A stretch of 64,000 bases of DNA from SCTM01 sp965279655 (GCA_965279655.1 OZ257255.1:1612001-1676000); one strand, 5' to 3'; numbered from the stretch's first letter, positions 9,147-18,996 are shown. Program-made: numbers and translations. The notes: generated by a model from the letters alone, not told the origin.

Positions 9147-11210
9147 ATGCCGGACAGAAACGAAGGTACCCCCAAGGGCGCCCGAAGCACCCGCTGTGTG
9201 GCGTTGGTCGGGCCACAGGGCAGCGGTAAGACGACACTGGCCGAAAGCATATTGGTCGCGTGTGGCGCAGTTCAGAACCACGGCACTGTCGCAGAGGGCA
9301 CGACGGTTAGCGACGCGAGCCCCGAGGCGCGGACGCGCCGCAGTTCGACGGAACTCACGCCACTGCGTTGCAACTTCATGGGCGACGACTGGGTGTTCCT
9401 GGATTGCCCGGGCGCATTCGATCTGCTCCAGGAGAGCCATCAGGGCATGCTGATGGCCGATGCGGTGGTGGTGGTGGTCGATCCGACGCCGGAGCGCATG
9501 CTGGCCATCGGACCTACCTTGCGCTTCCTGGACGATCACAAGATTCCCCACATCCTGTTCATCAACAAATTGGACACGAGTGACGGCTCCGTGCGCGACC
9601 TTCTGGCTGCGGGACAACGCCAATCGACGCGCCCGCTGGTGTTGCGGCATATCCCGACCGTCGAAGGCAATCAAATAACCGGCTATGTCGATCTGGTCGC
9701 GGAGCGCGCCTATCACTACGAACTCGATAAGCCTTCGGAACGGGTCCCTCTCGACAAGGCAGGGCCGGTGGAAACCGACGAGGCGCGGCGCGCGCTGCTC
9801 GAAAAGCTCTCCGACTTCGACGACGCCCTCCTGGAAAAACTGCTCGAGGACGTGGTGCCGGACAAGTCCGAGGTCTATCGCCACCTCACGAAAGACCTGC
9901 AGGAAGACTTGATCGTACCGGTGATGATCGGCGCGGCGGAACATGAGCACGGCGTGCGGCGGTTATTGAAGGCCCTACGACACGAAGTGCCTGATGCGAA
10001 TGTGACAGCCGACCGTCTCGGCATCCCGGCTGGAAAACTCGTCGCGCAGGTCATGCGCGTCATCTATGCACCCCATATCGGAAAGCTCTCCCTGCTGCGC
10101 GTCTGGCGCGGCACGCTGAAGGATGGCGAGACGCTCGCCGGACAGCGCGTGAGCAATTTGCAGGAGGGCGCTGAGCCGAAACTCGGCAAGGCGCGACTGG
10201 CCGCGGCCGGCCCGGGCGCTGTCGCCTCCTTGAGCAAATTGGATGCTGGCATCGCGGGAACGGTCCTGACCGAAAATACGCAAGAGCGGCCGAAGGTCTG
10301 GGCAGAGCCGCCCACCCCGCTCTACACGCTCGCGGTCGCGGCCAAGGACCGCAAGGACGACGTCAAGCTCGGCGAGGCCTTGCGCAAATTGTGCGAGGAG
10401 GACCCCTCGCTGATGTTGCACCAAGTACCCGAAACCGCTGAACTCCTGTTGCGCGGTCAAGGTGAGATGCACATCACCCTGGCCCTTGAACGACTCAAGC
10501 GGAAGTTCGAACTGCAGGTACAGACTCACAGGCCGCAGGTGCCCTATCGCGAGACCATTCGTAAGGGCACGACCCACCACGCACGCTTTAAGCGTCAGTC
10601 GGGCGGCCATGGGCAATTCGCCGACATCAAGGTGGAGATCAAGCCGCTGCCGCGCGGATCGGGTGTCACATTCACCGACTCAATCGTCGGAGGTGTCGTG
10701 CCGCGGAACTTCATCCCAGCGGTGGAGGCCGGGATGCGCGACAACACCGTTCGTGGTCCGCTCGGATTCCCAGTGGTGGATGTCGACATGCGCTTGTTCG
10801 ACGGTCAGTTCCACAGTGTCGACAGTTCCGATCAAGCGTTCCGCACCGCCGGACGCATGGCCATGACCGAAGGCCTGCCGGAATGCGATCCGGTGCTCCT
10901 GGAACCGATCCAGGAGGTTCGCATCCACGTGCCCGCCGACTTCACGTCGAAGGTTCAGCGCGCGGTCACTCAACGCCGCGCCCAGATCCTCGGCTTCGAC
11001 GCCCGCGAGGGGTGGGACGGCTGGGAGGAGATTCGGGTCAACATGCCGGAATCTGAGATGCAGGACCTAATCCTGGAAATCCGCTCGATTTCGCAGGGAA
11101 TTGGCACTTACGTCTCCAATTTCAGCCATTTCCAGGAACTTTCCGGCCGGGACGCGGACAAAGTCGTGGAACAGCGTAAAGGTCAACTCGGTAATTCTAC
11201 TCACGCCTAA
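9147..11210 (+). CDS. EF-G-like translational GTPase with altered G motifs
   Basis: A 687-residue protein with the five-domain architecture of elongation factor G. G domain: P-loop GPQGSGKT at residues 22-29, NKLD at 140-143. Domain II is at about 275-370. Domains III-V follow, including GVVPRNFIPAVEAGMRD and FHSVDSSDQAFRTAGRMA. The usual GHVDHGKT is replaced, no RGITI switch-I motif is present, and the switch-II DTPGH is DCPGA (86-90), so the catalytic His is missing. It belongs to an EF-G-like paralogue type I associate mainly with Alphaproteobacteria. It is probably not the housekeeping fusA; its ribosomal role is unknown. An AGGAGG site precedes the ATG. Confidence 0.88.
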   Translation: MPDRNEGTPKGARSTRCVALVGPQGSGKTTLAESILVACGAVQNHGTVAEGTTVSDASPEARTRRSSTELTPLRCNFMGDDWVFLDCPGAFDLLQESHQGMLMADAVVVVVDPTPERMLAIGPTLRFLDDHKIPHILFINKLDTSDGSVRDLLAAGQRQSTRPLVLRHIPTVEGNQITGYVDLVAERAYHYELDKPSERVPLDKAGPVETDEARRALLEKLSDFDDALLEKLLEDVVPDKSEVYRHLTKDLQEDLIVPVMIGAAEHEHGVRRLLKALRHEVPDANVTADRLGIPAGKLVAQVMRVIYAPHIGKLSLLRVWRGTLKDGETLAGQRVSNLQEGAEPKLGKARLAAAGPGAVASLSKLDAGIAGTVLTENTQERPKVWAEPPTPLYTLAVAAKDRKDDVKLGEALRKLCEEDPSLMLHQVPETAELLLRGQGEMHITLALERLKRKFELQVQTHRPQVPYRETIRKGTTHHARFKRQSGGHGQFADIKVEIKPLPRGSGVTFTDSIVGGVVPRNFIPAVEAGMRDNTVRGPLGFPVVDVDMRLFDGQFHSVDSSDQAFRTAGRMAMTEGLPECDPVLLEPIQEVRIHVPADFTSKVQRAVTQRRAQILGFDAREGWDGWEEIRVNMPESEMQDLILEIRSISQGIGTYVSNFSHFQELSGRDADKVVEQRKGQLGNSTHA

Positions 11211-11229
11211 ACTCCAAAATCGGACTTCT

Positions 11230-11270
11230 CCGGCGGCGGGCGGCGCGTATGATGCGCGCCGCTCCGCCGG
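11230..11270 (+). terminator. GC-rich hairpin between EF-G-like gene and kup
   Basis: Outer arms CCGGCGG (11230-11236) and CCGCCGG (11264-11270) enclose inner arms GCGGCGCG (11240-11247) and CGCGCCGC (11255-11262) with a 7-base loop. No U-run follows, so it is a weak terminator candidate or a leader structure of the kup mRNA. Confidence 0.35.
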
Positions 11271-11356
11271 TGGTGGAGCACGCGGTCGGCACAGGGGGAA
11301 CTGAATCGTGTCCGCGGCGCGTTCTCTGAACGACGTGCACACGACTCATTAGAAAG

Positions 11357-13300
11357 ATGGCTGACATCGCGACGACTTCCGGCCCCGACGCCGGCCCCCT
11401 ATCCGTGACCCCGGAAGAACAACGCCGCATCCAGCGCAATCGGCTCGCTGCGCTTGCTGTCGGCGCAACCGGCGTGGTGTACGGCGACGTCGGCACCAGC
11501 CCGCTCTACACCCTGCGGGAGGCCTTTGGGCTGACGGGCGGCCTCGAAGTCAACCCCGCGAACATGTTTGGGGTGCTGTCCCTGATCTTCTGGTCCGTGG
11601 CGATCGTGGTCTCGGGCAAGTACGTCACGTTCATCCTGCGCGCCGATAACCGCGGCCAGGGCGGCGTGATGGCGCTCACGGCGCTTGCCATGGAGAGCCT
11701 CGGGCCACACCCGCGCCGCCGCGGCGTGCTCTTGATCCTGGGCCTGATCGGCGCGGCGCTGTTCTACGGCGACAGCCTGATTACCCCGGCAATTTCGGTA
11801 CTCAGCGCTGTGGAAGGCCTCGAAGTGCCCGCGCCGGGCGTCGCGCCCTTTGTCGTCCCCATTGCGGTGACGGTGCTGATCGGCCTGTTCATGATCCAGG
11901 GCGCAGGCACGGCCAAGGTGGGCGCCCTGTTCGGACCGGTGATGCTGCTCTGGTTCCTGGTGCTGGGCGTGCTCGGTCTGCTCCACGTCATCGATCATCC
12001 CGAGATTCTCGCAGCGGTCGACCCACGCCATGCGATCTCCTTCTGCATCCGTAATGGTCCCGGCCTTTATATTCTCGCGCCCTTGAGCGCCGTCGTGTTG
12101 GCGCTGACCGGCGCGGAAGCGCTGTACGAAGACTTGGGACACTTCGGTGCAAAACCGATCCGCATTGCCTGGTTCACAGTGGTGATGCCGGGGCTGCTGC
12201 TCAATTATTTCGGCCAAGGCGCGCTGATCCTGGCCGATCCCACCGCCGTACGCGCACCCTTCTTCCTGCTGGCCCCGGAGTGGGCGCTCTATCCGCTGGT
12301 GGGCCTGTCAACGCTGGCGACCATCATCGCCTCGCAGGCGGTGATCTCCGGCACCTTCTCCGTCACCAGTCAGGCGATGCAGTTGGGCTTCTTGCCGCGC
12401 CTGGTGTTCCGCCACACCTCCGCCACCGAATTCGGACAGATCTACATGCCGAACATCAATTGGATCCTGATGGTCTGCGTGGTGGGCCTCGTGCTGGGTT
12501 TCCAAAGCTCTTCCCAGCTTGCCCATGCCTACGGGATCGCGGTCACGGGCACGATGCTGGTTGGCACAATCCTCGGCTATACGGTCGCGCGCTATCACTG
12601 GGGTTGGTCGCGTGCGAAGGCTGTGCCGCTCTTCCTTCTCTTCTTGATCGTCGATCTGGCGTTCTTCATTGCCTGCGCGACAAAGGTCACTGCCGGCGGC
12701 TGGGTACCGCTGCTGGTCGCGCTGGCGACCTTCATCCTGATCCAGGCTTGGCGCGAAGGCCGTGCCGAAATGACGCGCTACCAAGAAGAGGCGGCGATGT
12801 CGCTGTCCTCGTTCCTCGCACGGCTGACCGCCAATCGCGCACCACGGGTCGCCGGCACGGCGATCTTCATGAGCGCCTCCTCCAACAGCGTGCCGTCGGC
12901 CCTGCTGCATAACCTCAAACACAACAAGGTGCTGCATGAACGGGTGGTGCTGCTGACGGTCGTGACGGAGTCCGTGCCGACCGTGCCGGAAGCCGACCGC
13001 ATCGCCGTGGAGACCTACCCGCATGCGTTCTACCGTGTAGTCGCGCGTTACGGATTTATGGAATCCCCGGACGTGCCCCGCATCCTCGGCGCCTGCGTTG
13101 CGCATGGACTTGCCTTCAACATGATGGAAACGTCGTTCTTCCTGGGTCGTGACACCCTGGTGCCGGCCACAAAATCGCGCATGCCGATATGGCGGGAGCG
13201 GATTTTCTTCTGGCTGTGGCGAAATTCCTCCAGCGCCGCGATGTACTTCCGTATTCCCCCCAATCGCGTGATCGAATTGGGCAGCCAGGTCGAGATTTAG
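11357..13300 (+). CDS. kup: Potassium uptake protein Kup
   Basis: A 647-residue inner-membrane potassium:proton symporter of the KUP/HAK/KT family. The hallmark GVVYGDVGTSPLYTLREAF begins near residue 38. GDSLITPAISVLSAVEGL, a run of about twelve hydrophobic helices up to about residue 460, and the cytoplasmic C-terminal domain (RVAGTAIFMSAS...) are all present, and the length is normal. The protein ends IELGSQVEI, as family members do. It starts at ATG 11357 with an AGAAAG upstream. No accessory regulator is nearby. Confidence 0.96.
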   Translation: MADIATTSGPDAGPLSVTPEEQRRIQRNRLAALAVGATGVVYGDVGTSPLYTLREAFGLTGGLEVNPANMFGVLSLIFWSVAIVVSGKYVTFILRADNRGQGGVMALTALAMESLGPHPRRRGVLLILGLIGAALFYGDSLITPAISVLSAVEGLEVPAPGVAPFVVPIAVTVLIGLFMIQGAGTAKVGALFGPVMLLWFLVLGVLGLLHVIDHPEILAAVDPRHAISFCIRNGPGLYILAPLSAVVLALTGAEALYEDLGHFGAKPIRIAWFTVVMPGLLLNYFGQGALILADPTAVRAPFFLLAPEWALYPLVGLSTLATIIASQAVISGTFSVTSQAMQLGFLPRLVFRHTSATEFGQIYMPNINWILMVCVVGLVLGFQSSSQLAHAYGIAVTGTMLVGTILGYTVARYHWGWSRAKAVPLFLLFLIVDLAFFIACATKVTAGGWVPLLVALATFILIQAWREGRAEMTRYQEEAAMSLSSFLARLTANRAPRVAGTAIFMSASSNSVPSALLHNLKHNKVLHERVVLLTVVTESVPTVPEADRIAVETYPHAFYRVVARYGFMESPDVPRILGACVAHGLAFNMMETSFFLGRDTLVPATKSRMPIWRERIFFWLWRNSSSAAMYFRIPPNRVIELGSQVEI

Positions 13301-13340
13301 GCCGCTGGTGAAGCTGCTCCCCGGCCGGTAGACTCGTCCC

Positions 13341-14756
13341 ATGGTGGGGGTTCTCGTCATATACGCTCAGCGCGTCGCGGCGGCCCTGCTGCTCGCGGCG
13401 GCCTTGGCGGCTTGTCAGGCGCCGCCGTCGGTAGATCGGTTGAAGGCCGATCTCGAGGCGATTCTGGCCGACGCGCCACCGGGACTGCTCTCCGTGCAAG
13501 ACGTGGCGATGGATCGCGTGGAGCGGTCGGGATCGCAGCGCACGGTCAATTTCATCACCCACCTGCGGGTCAACCGCGACCATGCGTTCAGCGCGTGGGA
13601 TCAATTCAATGCGCCCACCCTCGCCCGGATGCTTGGCGCCAACGCCGCCGAGGTGCACGGCATCAATCCGCGCCTGAACGGCATTGGCGACACCCTCACC
13701 GTGCCCGGCCGCGCGGTATACGATCCCGCGCCGAAGAACGAGGGATGGGTGCTGACACGCCTCGGTCCGCCGCGGCCGACCGATCTCAAGCGTCTGCGCA
13801 TTCGCGATCAGGCCTGGGACGTGGTGCAAATGCTGCTGACGGTGCCCGAAACCTGGCGCACGGTGCGGGAGAACCTGGCCTGGGCGATCAGCCGGAGCCG
13901 CGGTCAGCTCGCGCGCCTTCGTGGCGGGTATGCGCTCGCCGGGGGACCTGTCGGCAGCGACGGCTGGTCGATCATCGAGGCCCTGCGGCGCAATGACGAG
14001 GCGCGGCGGCCGGTCGTCAATCTCGCCATGCCGGACGATGCGGGCCTGCTCAGCATGTTGCGCGACGGCGCGGCCACAGCCGCGATCCTGGACAGCGACC
14101 GCATCGCGACCGCGGAGATCGCGAACCTGCGGGCGGTTGCCGCCCTGTATCCCAAGCCGGTGCACGTGCTCGTGCCCGCGAACTCGACCGTCGCCTCGAT
14201 CGCGGACCTGCGCGGCAAGCGCATCGGTCACAGCAATGTACCCAACCGCGCGGGCGAAGACGTGCTGCGCGCCCACCGCCTACCGGCGACCACTCTCGCG
14301 GCGCTGGTGCCAATGAACCTGACCGAAGCGCTCGATGCGCTGGGCAGCAACCGCCTCGATGCGCTGGTGGTGTCGGCGCGTGCGCCGGACGAACGCATTG
14401 CGGGGGCCATCGGTGCGCATTCCTTCCGCCTCCTCAGCCTCGACAGCGACGCCATCGCACTGCTCACCACGGGCGAAGACCGCTATGCGGCGGTGAAGAT
14501 CCCCGGCCGCATCTATGCGGGTCAGCCGAACCCGGTCACCACTATCGCCGTCATCGCCACCCTGATCGCTCCACAGACGGTGCCGCCTGACGAGATCGCG
14601 GCCCTGGTGAAAAGCCTGTTCGGCCCGGTCGACTATCTCGGCTACGGCAGCGTGGCGGGCGCGTTCATCAGCACCGCGACGGCGCAACACGGCTTGAACC
14701 TCCCGCTCCATTCCGGCGCGGACGCCTACTTCCATACGCTCGCGGGCGTTCACTAA
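13341..14756 (+). CDS. TAXI-family TRAP-type solute-binding lipoprotein, orphan
   Basis: A 471-residue exported protein. The N-terminus (AAALLLAAALAACQAPPS) carries a lipobox with Cys at about residue 25, predicting an outer- or inner-membrane lipoprotein. The second half has the periplasmic binding-protein fold of TAXI-type TRAP receptors (GGYALAGGPVGSDGW; VLVPANSTVASIADLRGKRIGHS; LDALVVSARAP). The first about 150 residues form an extra region. TRAP binding proteins normally sit beside a fused DctQM permease; none is visible here. The ligand is unknown. Its stop overlaps that of the convergent gene by four bases. Confidence 0.75.
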   Translation: MVGVLVIYAQRVAAALLLAAALAACQAPPSVDRLKADLEAILADAPPGLLSVQDVAMDRVERSGSQRTVNFITHLRVNRDHAFSAWDQFNAPTLARMLGANAAEVHGINPRLNGIGDTLTVPGRAVYDPAPKNEGWVLTRLGPPRPTDLKRLRIRDQAWDVVQMLLTVPETWRTVRENLAWAISRSRGQLARLRGGYALAGGPVGSDGWSIIEALRRNDEARRPVVNLAMPDDAGLLSMLRDGAATAAILDSDRIATAEIANLRAVAALYPKPVHVLVPANSTVASIADLRGKRIGHSNVPNRAGEDVLRAHRLPATTLAALVPMNLTEALDALGSNRLDALVVSARAPDERIAGAIGAHSFRLLSLDSDAIALLTTGEDRYAAVKIPGRIYAGQPNPVTTIAVIATLIAPQTVPPDEIAALVKSLFGPVDYLGYGSVAGAFISTATAQHGLNLPLHSGADAYFHTLAGVH

Positions 14757-16111
14757 AGCAACTTCTCTCCGAGGCGGGCGAAGAACTCGTACACACGCTG
14801 CGTCCACGGACGCTTTTTCCATTCCGCGCGCGCGATCTGCCGCGCCGCGCCGCTATCTTCCAGGAACAGCTTTTCCATCGCGTCCGCCGTGTCCTTGCCG
14901 AGCACAATGGCGTCGACCTCGTCGTTGAACAGCACGCTGCGGTGATCGAGGTTGGACGAACCGACGGCGGTCCACACACCGTCGATCGTCACCGCCTTCG
15001 TGTGCTGGATGTAGTCGTGGACCTCGAAGATCTTGACGCCGGCGCGCAGGAACGACGTGTAGTAGGAGCGTTGGGCGGCCACGGCTACGTTGGCGTCGCT
15101 CTTTCCGGGCAGCAGCAAACGCACATCGACACCGCGCCGCGCGGCCTGCCGCAACGCCCGGCGCAACGCGCGCGGCGGCACGAAATAGGCCGCCATGACG
15201 TAGATGCGCTTGTCGGCATTGCGGATGGCCGACAGGAACGTGACGTAGTAGCGCGGCACGCGATGCGCCGGCCCGCTACCGATAATACGCACCACTTCCG
15301 CGCCTGCCTCCTCCGGAGGCGGATAGAAGTTCGCGTGACTGAGGGGCGGTCCATGTTGGGCGGCCCATTGTTTCAGGAAGAGAGACTGAAGTTGCAGCAC
15401 GACCGGCCCGGTGATCTCGAGGTCCGTGTCACGCCAGTTGTCGGTGGTCGCCGCCGGCCCGCCGCCGCCGCCGCCCTGCCCCGACTTGCCCATACCGCGC
15501 CCGCTGGTGCTGATGTAGGTGGTGCTCAAGTTGATTCCGCCGACGATGCCGACGCGTCCGTCCGCGATCAGGATCTTGCGGTGGTCGCGATCGTTCGGCT
15601 TGTAGGCGTACTTGGTTTTCAGCGGATTGATCGGATTGAACGACAGGAGTTTCACGCCGCCGGCCGCGAGCTTCTCGAAGAAGGCGTCGGGCGTATTGCT
15701 TGAGCCGAAGCTGTCGTAGATCACGTGGACCGCCACACCCGCGCGCGCTTTCGACACCAAGAGATCGGATAGCAGGGTACCGTCGTTCTCGATGTCCTCG
15801 AGGATGTAGTATTCGAGATGGACGTGGTCATGGGCGGCCTCGATGGCCGCGAACATGGCGCGGAAGGTCTGCTCGCCGTCGCGCAGGAGGCATGTCCGAT
15901 TTCCGGCGACGAGCGGCGTTTCGGCGATGGCCTGTTCGATGGCGATGTGCCGCTCGAGCGAGGTGATGTCGGCCGCATCGAGACCCGCGCCACGCAGGAC
16001 CTTGCGGCTCTTGCGCATGGATAAGGGCCCACGCACGCCCATGATGCGCGTCAGGCGTGCGACGTGCGTACTGAGGAAACGCTCGAAATCGGGGACGATC
16101 GACCCACCCAT
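14753..16111 (-). CDS. Cardiolipin synthase / phospholipase D-family transferase
   Basis: A 452-residue protein with two HKD motifs. The first is DRDHRKILIADGRVGIVGGINLS and the second is IQHTKAVTIDGVWTAVGSSNLD. Other PLD landmarks are HVHLEYYILEDIENDGTLL and RIYVMAAYFVPP. This is the ClsB/Cls-type architecture, but the usual two N-terminal membrane helices are absent, closer to ClsB or to short PLD-like synthases. A Gly-rich loop (GKSGQGGGGGGPAA) lies between the motifs. The product is presumably cardiolipin or a related phosphatidyl transfer product. The first ATG at 16111 may be a few codons too early. Confidence 0.85.
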   Translation of the reverse strand: MGGSIVPDFERFLSTHVARLTRIMGVRGPLSMRKSRKVLRGAGLDAADITSLERHIAIEQAIAETPLVAGNRTCLLRDGEQTFRAMFAAIEAAHDHVHLEYYILEDIENDGTLLSDLLVSKARAGVAVHVIYDSFGSSNTPDAFFEKLAAGGVKLLSFNPINPLKTKYAYKPNDRDHRKILIADGRVGIVGGINLSTTYISTSGRGMGKSGQGGGGGGPAATTDNWRDTDLEITGPVVLQLQSLFLKQWAAQHGPPLSHANFYPPPEEAGAEVVRIIGSGPAHRVPRYYVTFLSAIRNADKRIYVMAAYFVPPRALRRALRQAARRGVDVRLLLPGKSDANVAVAAQRSYYTSFLRAGVKIFEVHDYIQHTKAVTIDGVWTAVGSSNLDHRSVLFNDEVDAIVLGKDTADAMEKLFLEDSGAARQIARAEWKKRPWTQRVYEFFARLGEKLL

Positions 16112-16318
16112 CAGAAAGCTAACATCCCGCGGCTGCGCGGTTCGGTTGCGGCATAACGCCCGGTTCGGCGATTAAGGTTCCGAGTCGCTTCGCGCGCTAT
16201 ATCGCGCGAAATACGCGCGGGGAATTTCCGTCGCAATATCCCACAAAGCAAGACTCTCGATAGAACAAAAATGGAACATACTCCTCCCCTAGGGAGGCGT
16301 CAAAGCTCGCGGTGTGCG
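16112..16318. other. Intergenic region with two inverted repeats
   Basis: This lies upstream of the cardiolipin-synthase gene. TCGCGCG (16190-16196) and CGCGCGA (16203-16209) flank CTATAT, and CCTCCC-CTA-GGGAGG occupies 16283-16297. Both are operator-like, but I see no convincing -35/-10 pair. No gene is supported here. Confidence 0.3.
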
Positions 16319-16358
16319 CCAAAAGAAACGCGCGGCTCCGGTTTCCCGAAGCCGCGCG
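16319..16358 (-). terminator. Rho-independent terminator of the TonB receptor gene
   Basis: Perfect 9-bp arms CGCGCGGCT (16329-16337) and AGCCGCGCG (16350-16358). Read on the minus strand, the hairpin is followed by TTTCTTTT. It lies 19 bases after the receptor stop codon. Confidence 0.75.
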
Positions 16359-16376
16359 ATCTTAAGCCGTAGAGCC

Positions 16377-18743
16377 CTAGAACGTGTAGCTGGCCTTCGC
16401 ACCAAAGACCCGCTTTTCCGGCAGGCCGTAGCGGATTTCCTGACCGGTCGCGGGGGTGAACAGCGCCTCCGGCCCGAGCGTGGCGGCAACGGCCGCCTTG
16501 TCGCGGGTGAGGTTCTTGCCGAACACCTGGATCGTCAGGTTCTCGCGCTTGATGCCGAGGTGGACGTTCACGTTGTCCTTCGACCCCAGCACCGCGACGT
16601 TGGCGTATTCGATGAACATCGAACCGCGATGGGTGTAGTCGACACGTGCGAACCAATCCCACTCCCCAGCCAGGTGGTCGTCGTACTGACCCGACAGGGA
16701 CCACTGGTACTTCGGTGCCTGCGGCAAGCGGTTGCCGACGCCGTTGGTCGTGCCTTTGATGGTCAAGCAGTCGGCGCAGGTGAACACCTTGATCTGGGAA
16801 TCGGCGTAACCGAACGTGCCGGAGACGAGGAACTTCTCGGTCACCTGGAATTCGGCCTCGAATTCCGCGCCTTTCATATCCACCGAGCCGACGTTGGACA
16901 CGGCGGTGAGCTGGTTCACGCCGCCGGAGGGCAGCGTGAAGATCAGATTCACCGGCACCTGACCGTTGCGCCATAGCTCCTTGTAGATGGCAATACGCGT
17001 GCGCGCGCGGTTGTCGAGCCAGCTCGACTTCAAGCCGATCTCGAAGTTATCCAGCTTCTCTTCCTTGAACGGAATACCCGCAACGCCGAGTGCGGCAAAC
17101 TGCGCGATGATCGAAGCCGGCTGGACCGATAGACCGACGTTGAACCCGCCGGGGCGATAGCCACGAGACCAGAGCGCATAGGCCGTGGAGTTGTCCGCGT
17201 ATTTGTAGTCAATCGTCACACGGGGCGAGAAGCTCTTGTACGTTTCCTTGAACACAGGTCCCGGTGCCGATGCGCCCGCCGAGTTCGTGAGCGCTTGCTG
17301 CTCGATCTTATCCCACTGATAGCGAGCCTCGCCGCCGATCGTGAGCTGCGGCGTAATGTCGAAGTAGGCGCCACCGAAGAACGCCGGCGTGGAGAACTGC
17401 TGGCGCGTCGTGCTGGAGAGCACGAGCGTGCCCAGCGGGGTATCGCCGTAGACGCCCGCGCCGCCCGGATTCTTGAACTTGTAGATGTTACCGCCCGCCT
17501 GGAAGCGAAGCCGTTTGTCCTGCGGCGAGCTGACGCGGAACTCCTGGCTCCAGTCGGAACTCTTGCCCTGCACCATCACGAGCCAAAGGATGTACGGACG
17601 CGTGTCCGCTCCCGGGGGCGCGAAGGTGTTGGGCCGGGACTGGCCGTCGCGGAACGACAGGTTCGAGACTTGCGCGCTCTTTTCCCAGTGATAGGCGGTG
17701 AGCGAATTGAACGTCCAGCCGTCGGCAAACTTGTATTCCGCGACCACGTCGGCATGGATCGCGTCGCGCTTCAAGCCGCCGTGCTGGAGATAGTGCGGAT
17801 CGAAGGCGGTTGGGAACCCTTTGATGTTGTCGTTCAAAATCGCGCGCGCCCGGGCATCGAATCCCCATTGCCCCGAGATGTAGCCGCGCGGGAACGCATT
17901 GTATTCCGGGATCGTGCCGCAATACCAAAGCCCGCCGTTACGCGTGCCGCCCAGATTGCAGTTCATGTCCGCCGGCGGCTTCATGGCCATCTGGGCCGGC
18001 GGGCCGTCGTCGTCGCGGAATTTGGTGAAGTAACCCTTGATCTTGAGATCATCGCTCGGCTGGAACACGAACTGGAGGGAGCCCGAACGCGTGGTCTGCT
18101 CACCCAGCATCATGCTGGTGTCGACGGCGTTCTTGTACTGACCGCCTTTGAACATGTCGTGCAGAGTGACGCGGACCGCGAACTTGTCCCGCACGATCGG
18201 GGTCTCCGCGCTGATCGATACATCGTGGGAGTTGTAGCTGCTGTACTCTGCCTTCACGCGCCCCTGGAAATCGGTGAGCGACGGATCCTTGGTGATGAAG
18301 TTGATGGCGCCGGAGAATGTCGCGCGGCCGAAGTAGGCGCTCTGCGGGCCTTTCAGCACTTCGACGCGGGCCACGTCTTCGAGTTCGGGTGTCGACGCAC
18401 CATTCAGTGGCGCGCCGTCGACGAAGATCAAGCCCGGCGCGATGGAGAAGCCGCGCACAACAATCGTCTTGCCCGACCGGTCGTTACGACCAGAGCCGCC
18501 ACCGGTCTGGTTGACCGCGAACAGGCCCGGGGTGACGGCGGAAAGATCGGTGAGATTCTTGATGCCGCTCGCCTCGATGTCCTTCGACGTGAAGGCACTG
18601 ATGGCGAGGGGAACCTGCATCAGGCTTTCCTCTTGCCGCCGGGCGGTAACGACGATTTCCTCGAGCCCTTGCGCGGTTGCCATTTCCGGCAACGCGATGG
18701 CGGCAAAGAAGGTCGTCGCAAGTAGTTTGATCCGCAGCTTCAT
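16377..18743 (-). CDS. TonB-dependent outer-membrane receptor
   Basis: A 788-residue outer-membrane active-transport receptor. It has a signal peptide (residues 1-24, ending MATA|Q), a TonB-box-like segment (LEEIVVTARR), and a plug domain to about residue 170 (AISAFTSKDIEASG, KTIVVRGFSIAPGLIFVDG, VEVLKGPQSAYFGR). The 22-strand-type barrel ends in the aromatic VFGAKASYTF. It is typical of the large receptor families of environmental proteobacteria; the ligand (siderophore, sugar, aromatic or other) cannot be told. It is monocistronic, with its own terminator, and divergent from an exported hydrolase, which may process the same ligand. Confidence 0.93.
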   Translation of the reverse strand: MKLRIKLLATTFFAAIALPEMATAQGLEEIVVTARRQEESLMQVPLAISAFTSKDIEASGIKNLTDLSAVTPGLFAVNQTGGGSGRNDRSGKTIVVRGFSIAPGLIFVDGAPLNGASTPELEDVARVEVLKGPQSAYFGRATFSGAINFITKDPSLTDFQGRVKAEYSSYNSHDVSISAETPIVRDKFAVRVTLHDMFKGGQYKNAVDTSMMLGEQTTRSGSLQFVFQPSDDLKIKGYFTKFRDDDGPPAQMAMKPPADMNCNLGGTRNGGLWYCGTIPEYNAFPRGYISGQWGFDARARAILNDNIKGFPTAFDPHYLQHGGLKRDAIHADVVAEYKFADGWTFNSLTAYHWEKSAQVSNLSFRDGQSRPNTFAPPGADTRPYILWLVMVQGKSSDWSQEFRVSSPQDKRLRFQAGGNIYKFKNPGGAGVYGDTPLGTLVLSSTTRQQFSTPAFFGGAYFDITPQLTIGGEARYQWDKIEQQALTNSAGASAPGPVFKETYKSFSPRVTIDYKYADNSTAYALWSRGYRPGGFNVGLSVQPASIIAQFAALGVAGIPFKEEKLDNFEIGLKSSWLDNRARTRIAIYKELWRNGQVPVNLIFTLPSGGVNQLTAVSNVGSVDMKGAEFEAEFQVTEKFLVSGTFGYADSQIKVFTCADCLTIKGTTNGVGNRLPQAPKYQWSLSGQYDDHLAGEWDWFARVDYTHRGSMFIEYANVAVLGSKDNVNVHLGIKRENLTIQVFGKNLTRDKAAVAATLGPEALFTPATGQEIRYGLPEKRVFGAKASYTF

Positions 18744-18879
18744 GGCTGGTCTCCCCCGAGTTGGATGTTCTTAAGTCCTCACAAACCGTACGCTTAGCCC
18801 CTCGCCCGCATCACGGGCGTGTGAAGCCTAGCAGACTGGGATTTCAGAAAAACATCATCCCGCCCGCCATCTCACCCAA

Positions 18880-18944
18880 TGACATAGCCATGTCAGGATG
18901 CGGGCAGGAGCCGGTCAGCGGGCACATGACCCGTTTCCATGTGC
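18880..18944. promoter_or_regulatory. Two inverted repeats between TonB receptor and hydrolase
   Basis: TGACAT-AGCC-ATGTCA (18880-18895) and GCACATG-N9-CATGTGC (18922-18944) are two separate dyads in the shared divergent gap. They are candidates for repressor or activator sites coordinating both genes. Only the symmetry is observed. Confidence 0.35.
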
Positions 18945-18996
18945 GGGCTTTCCGGAAGTGCTAGCCTTGGCTCAGACGCACCCAACCGGAGGTCAA

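Noticed and set aside
17295..18725. 476-codon plus-strand frame over the TonB receptor
   Set aside because: Antisense shadow; the receptor on the minus strand has signal peptide, plug, barrel and terminator.
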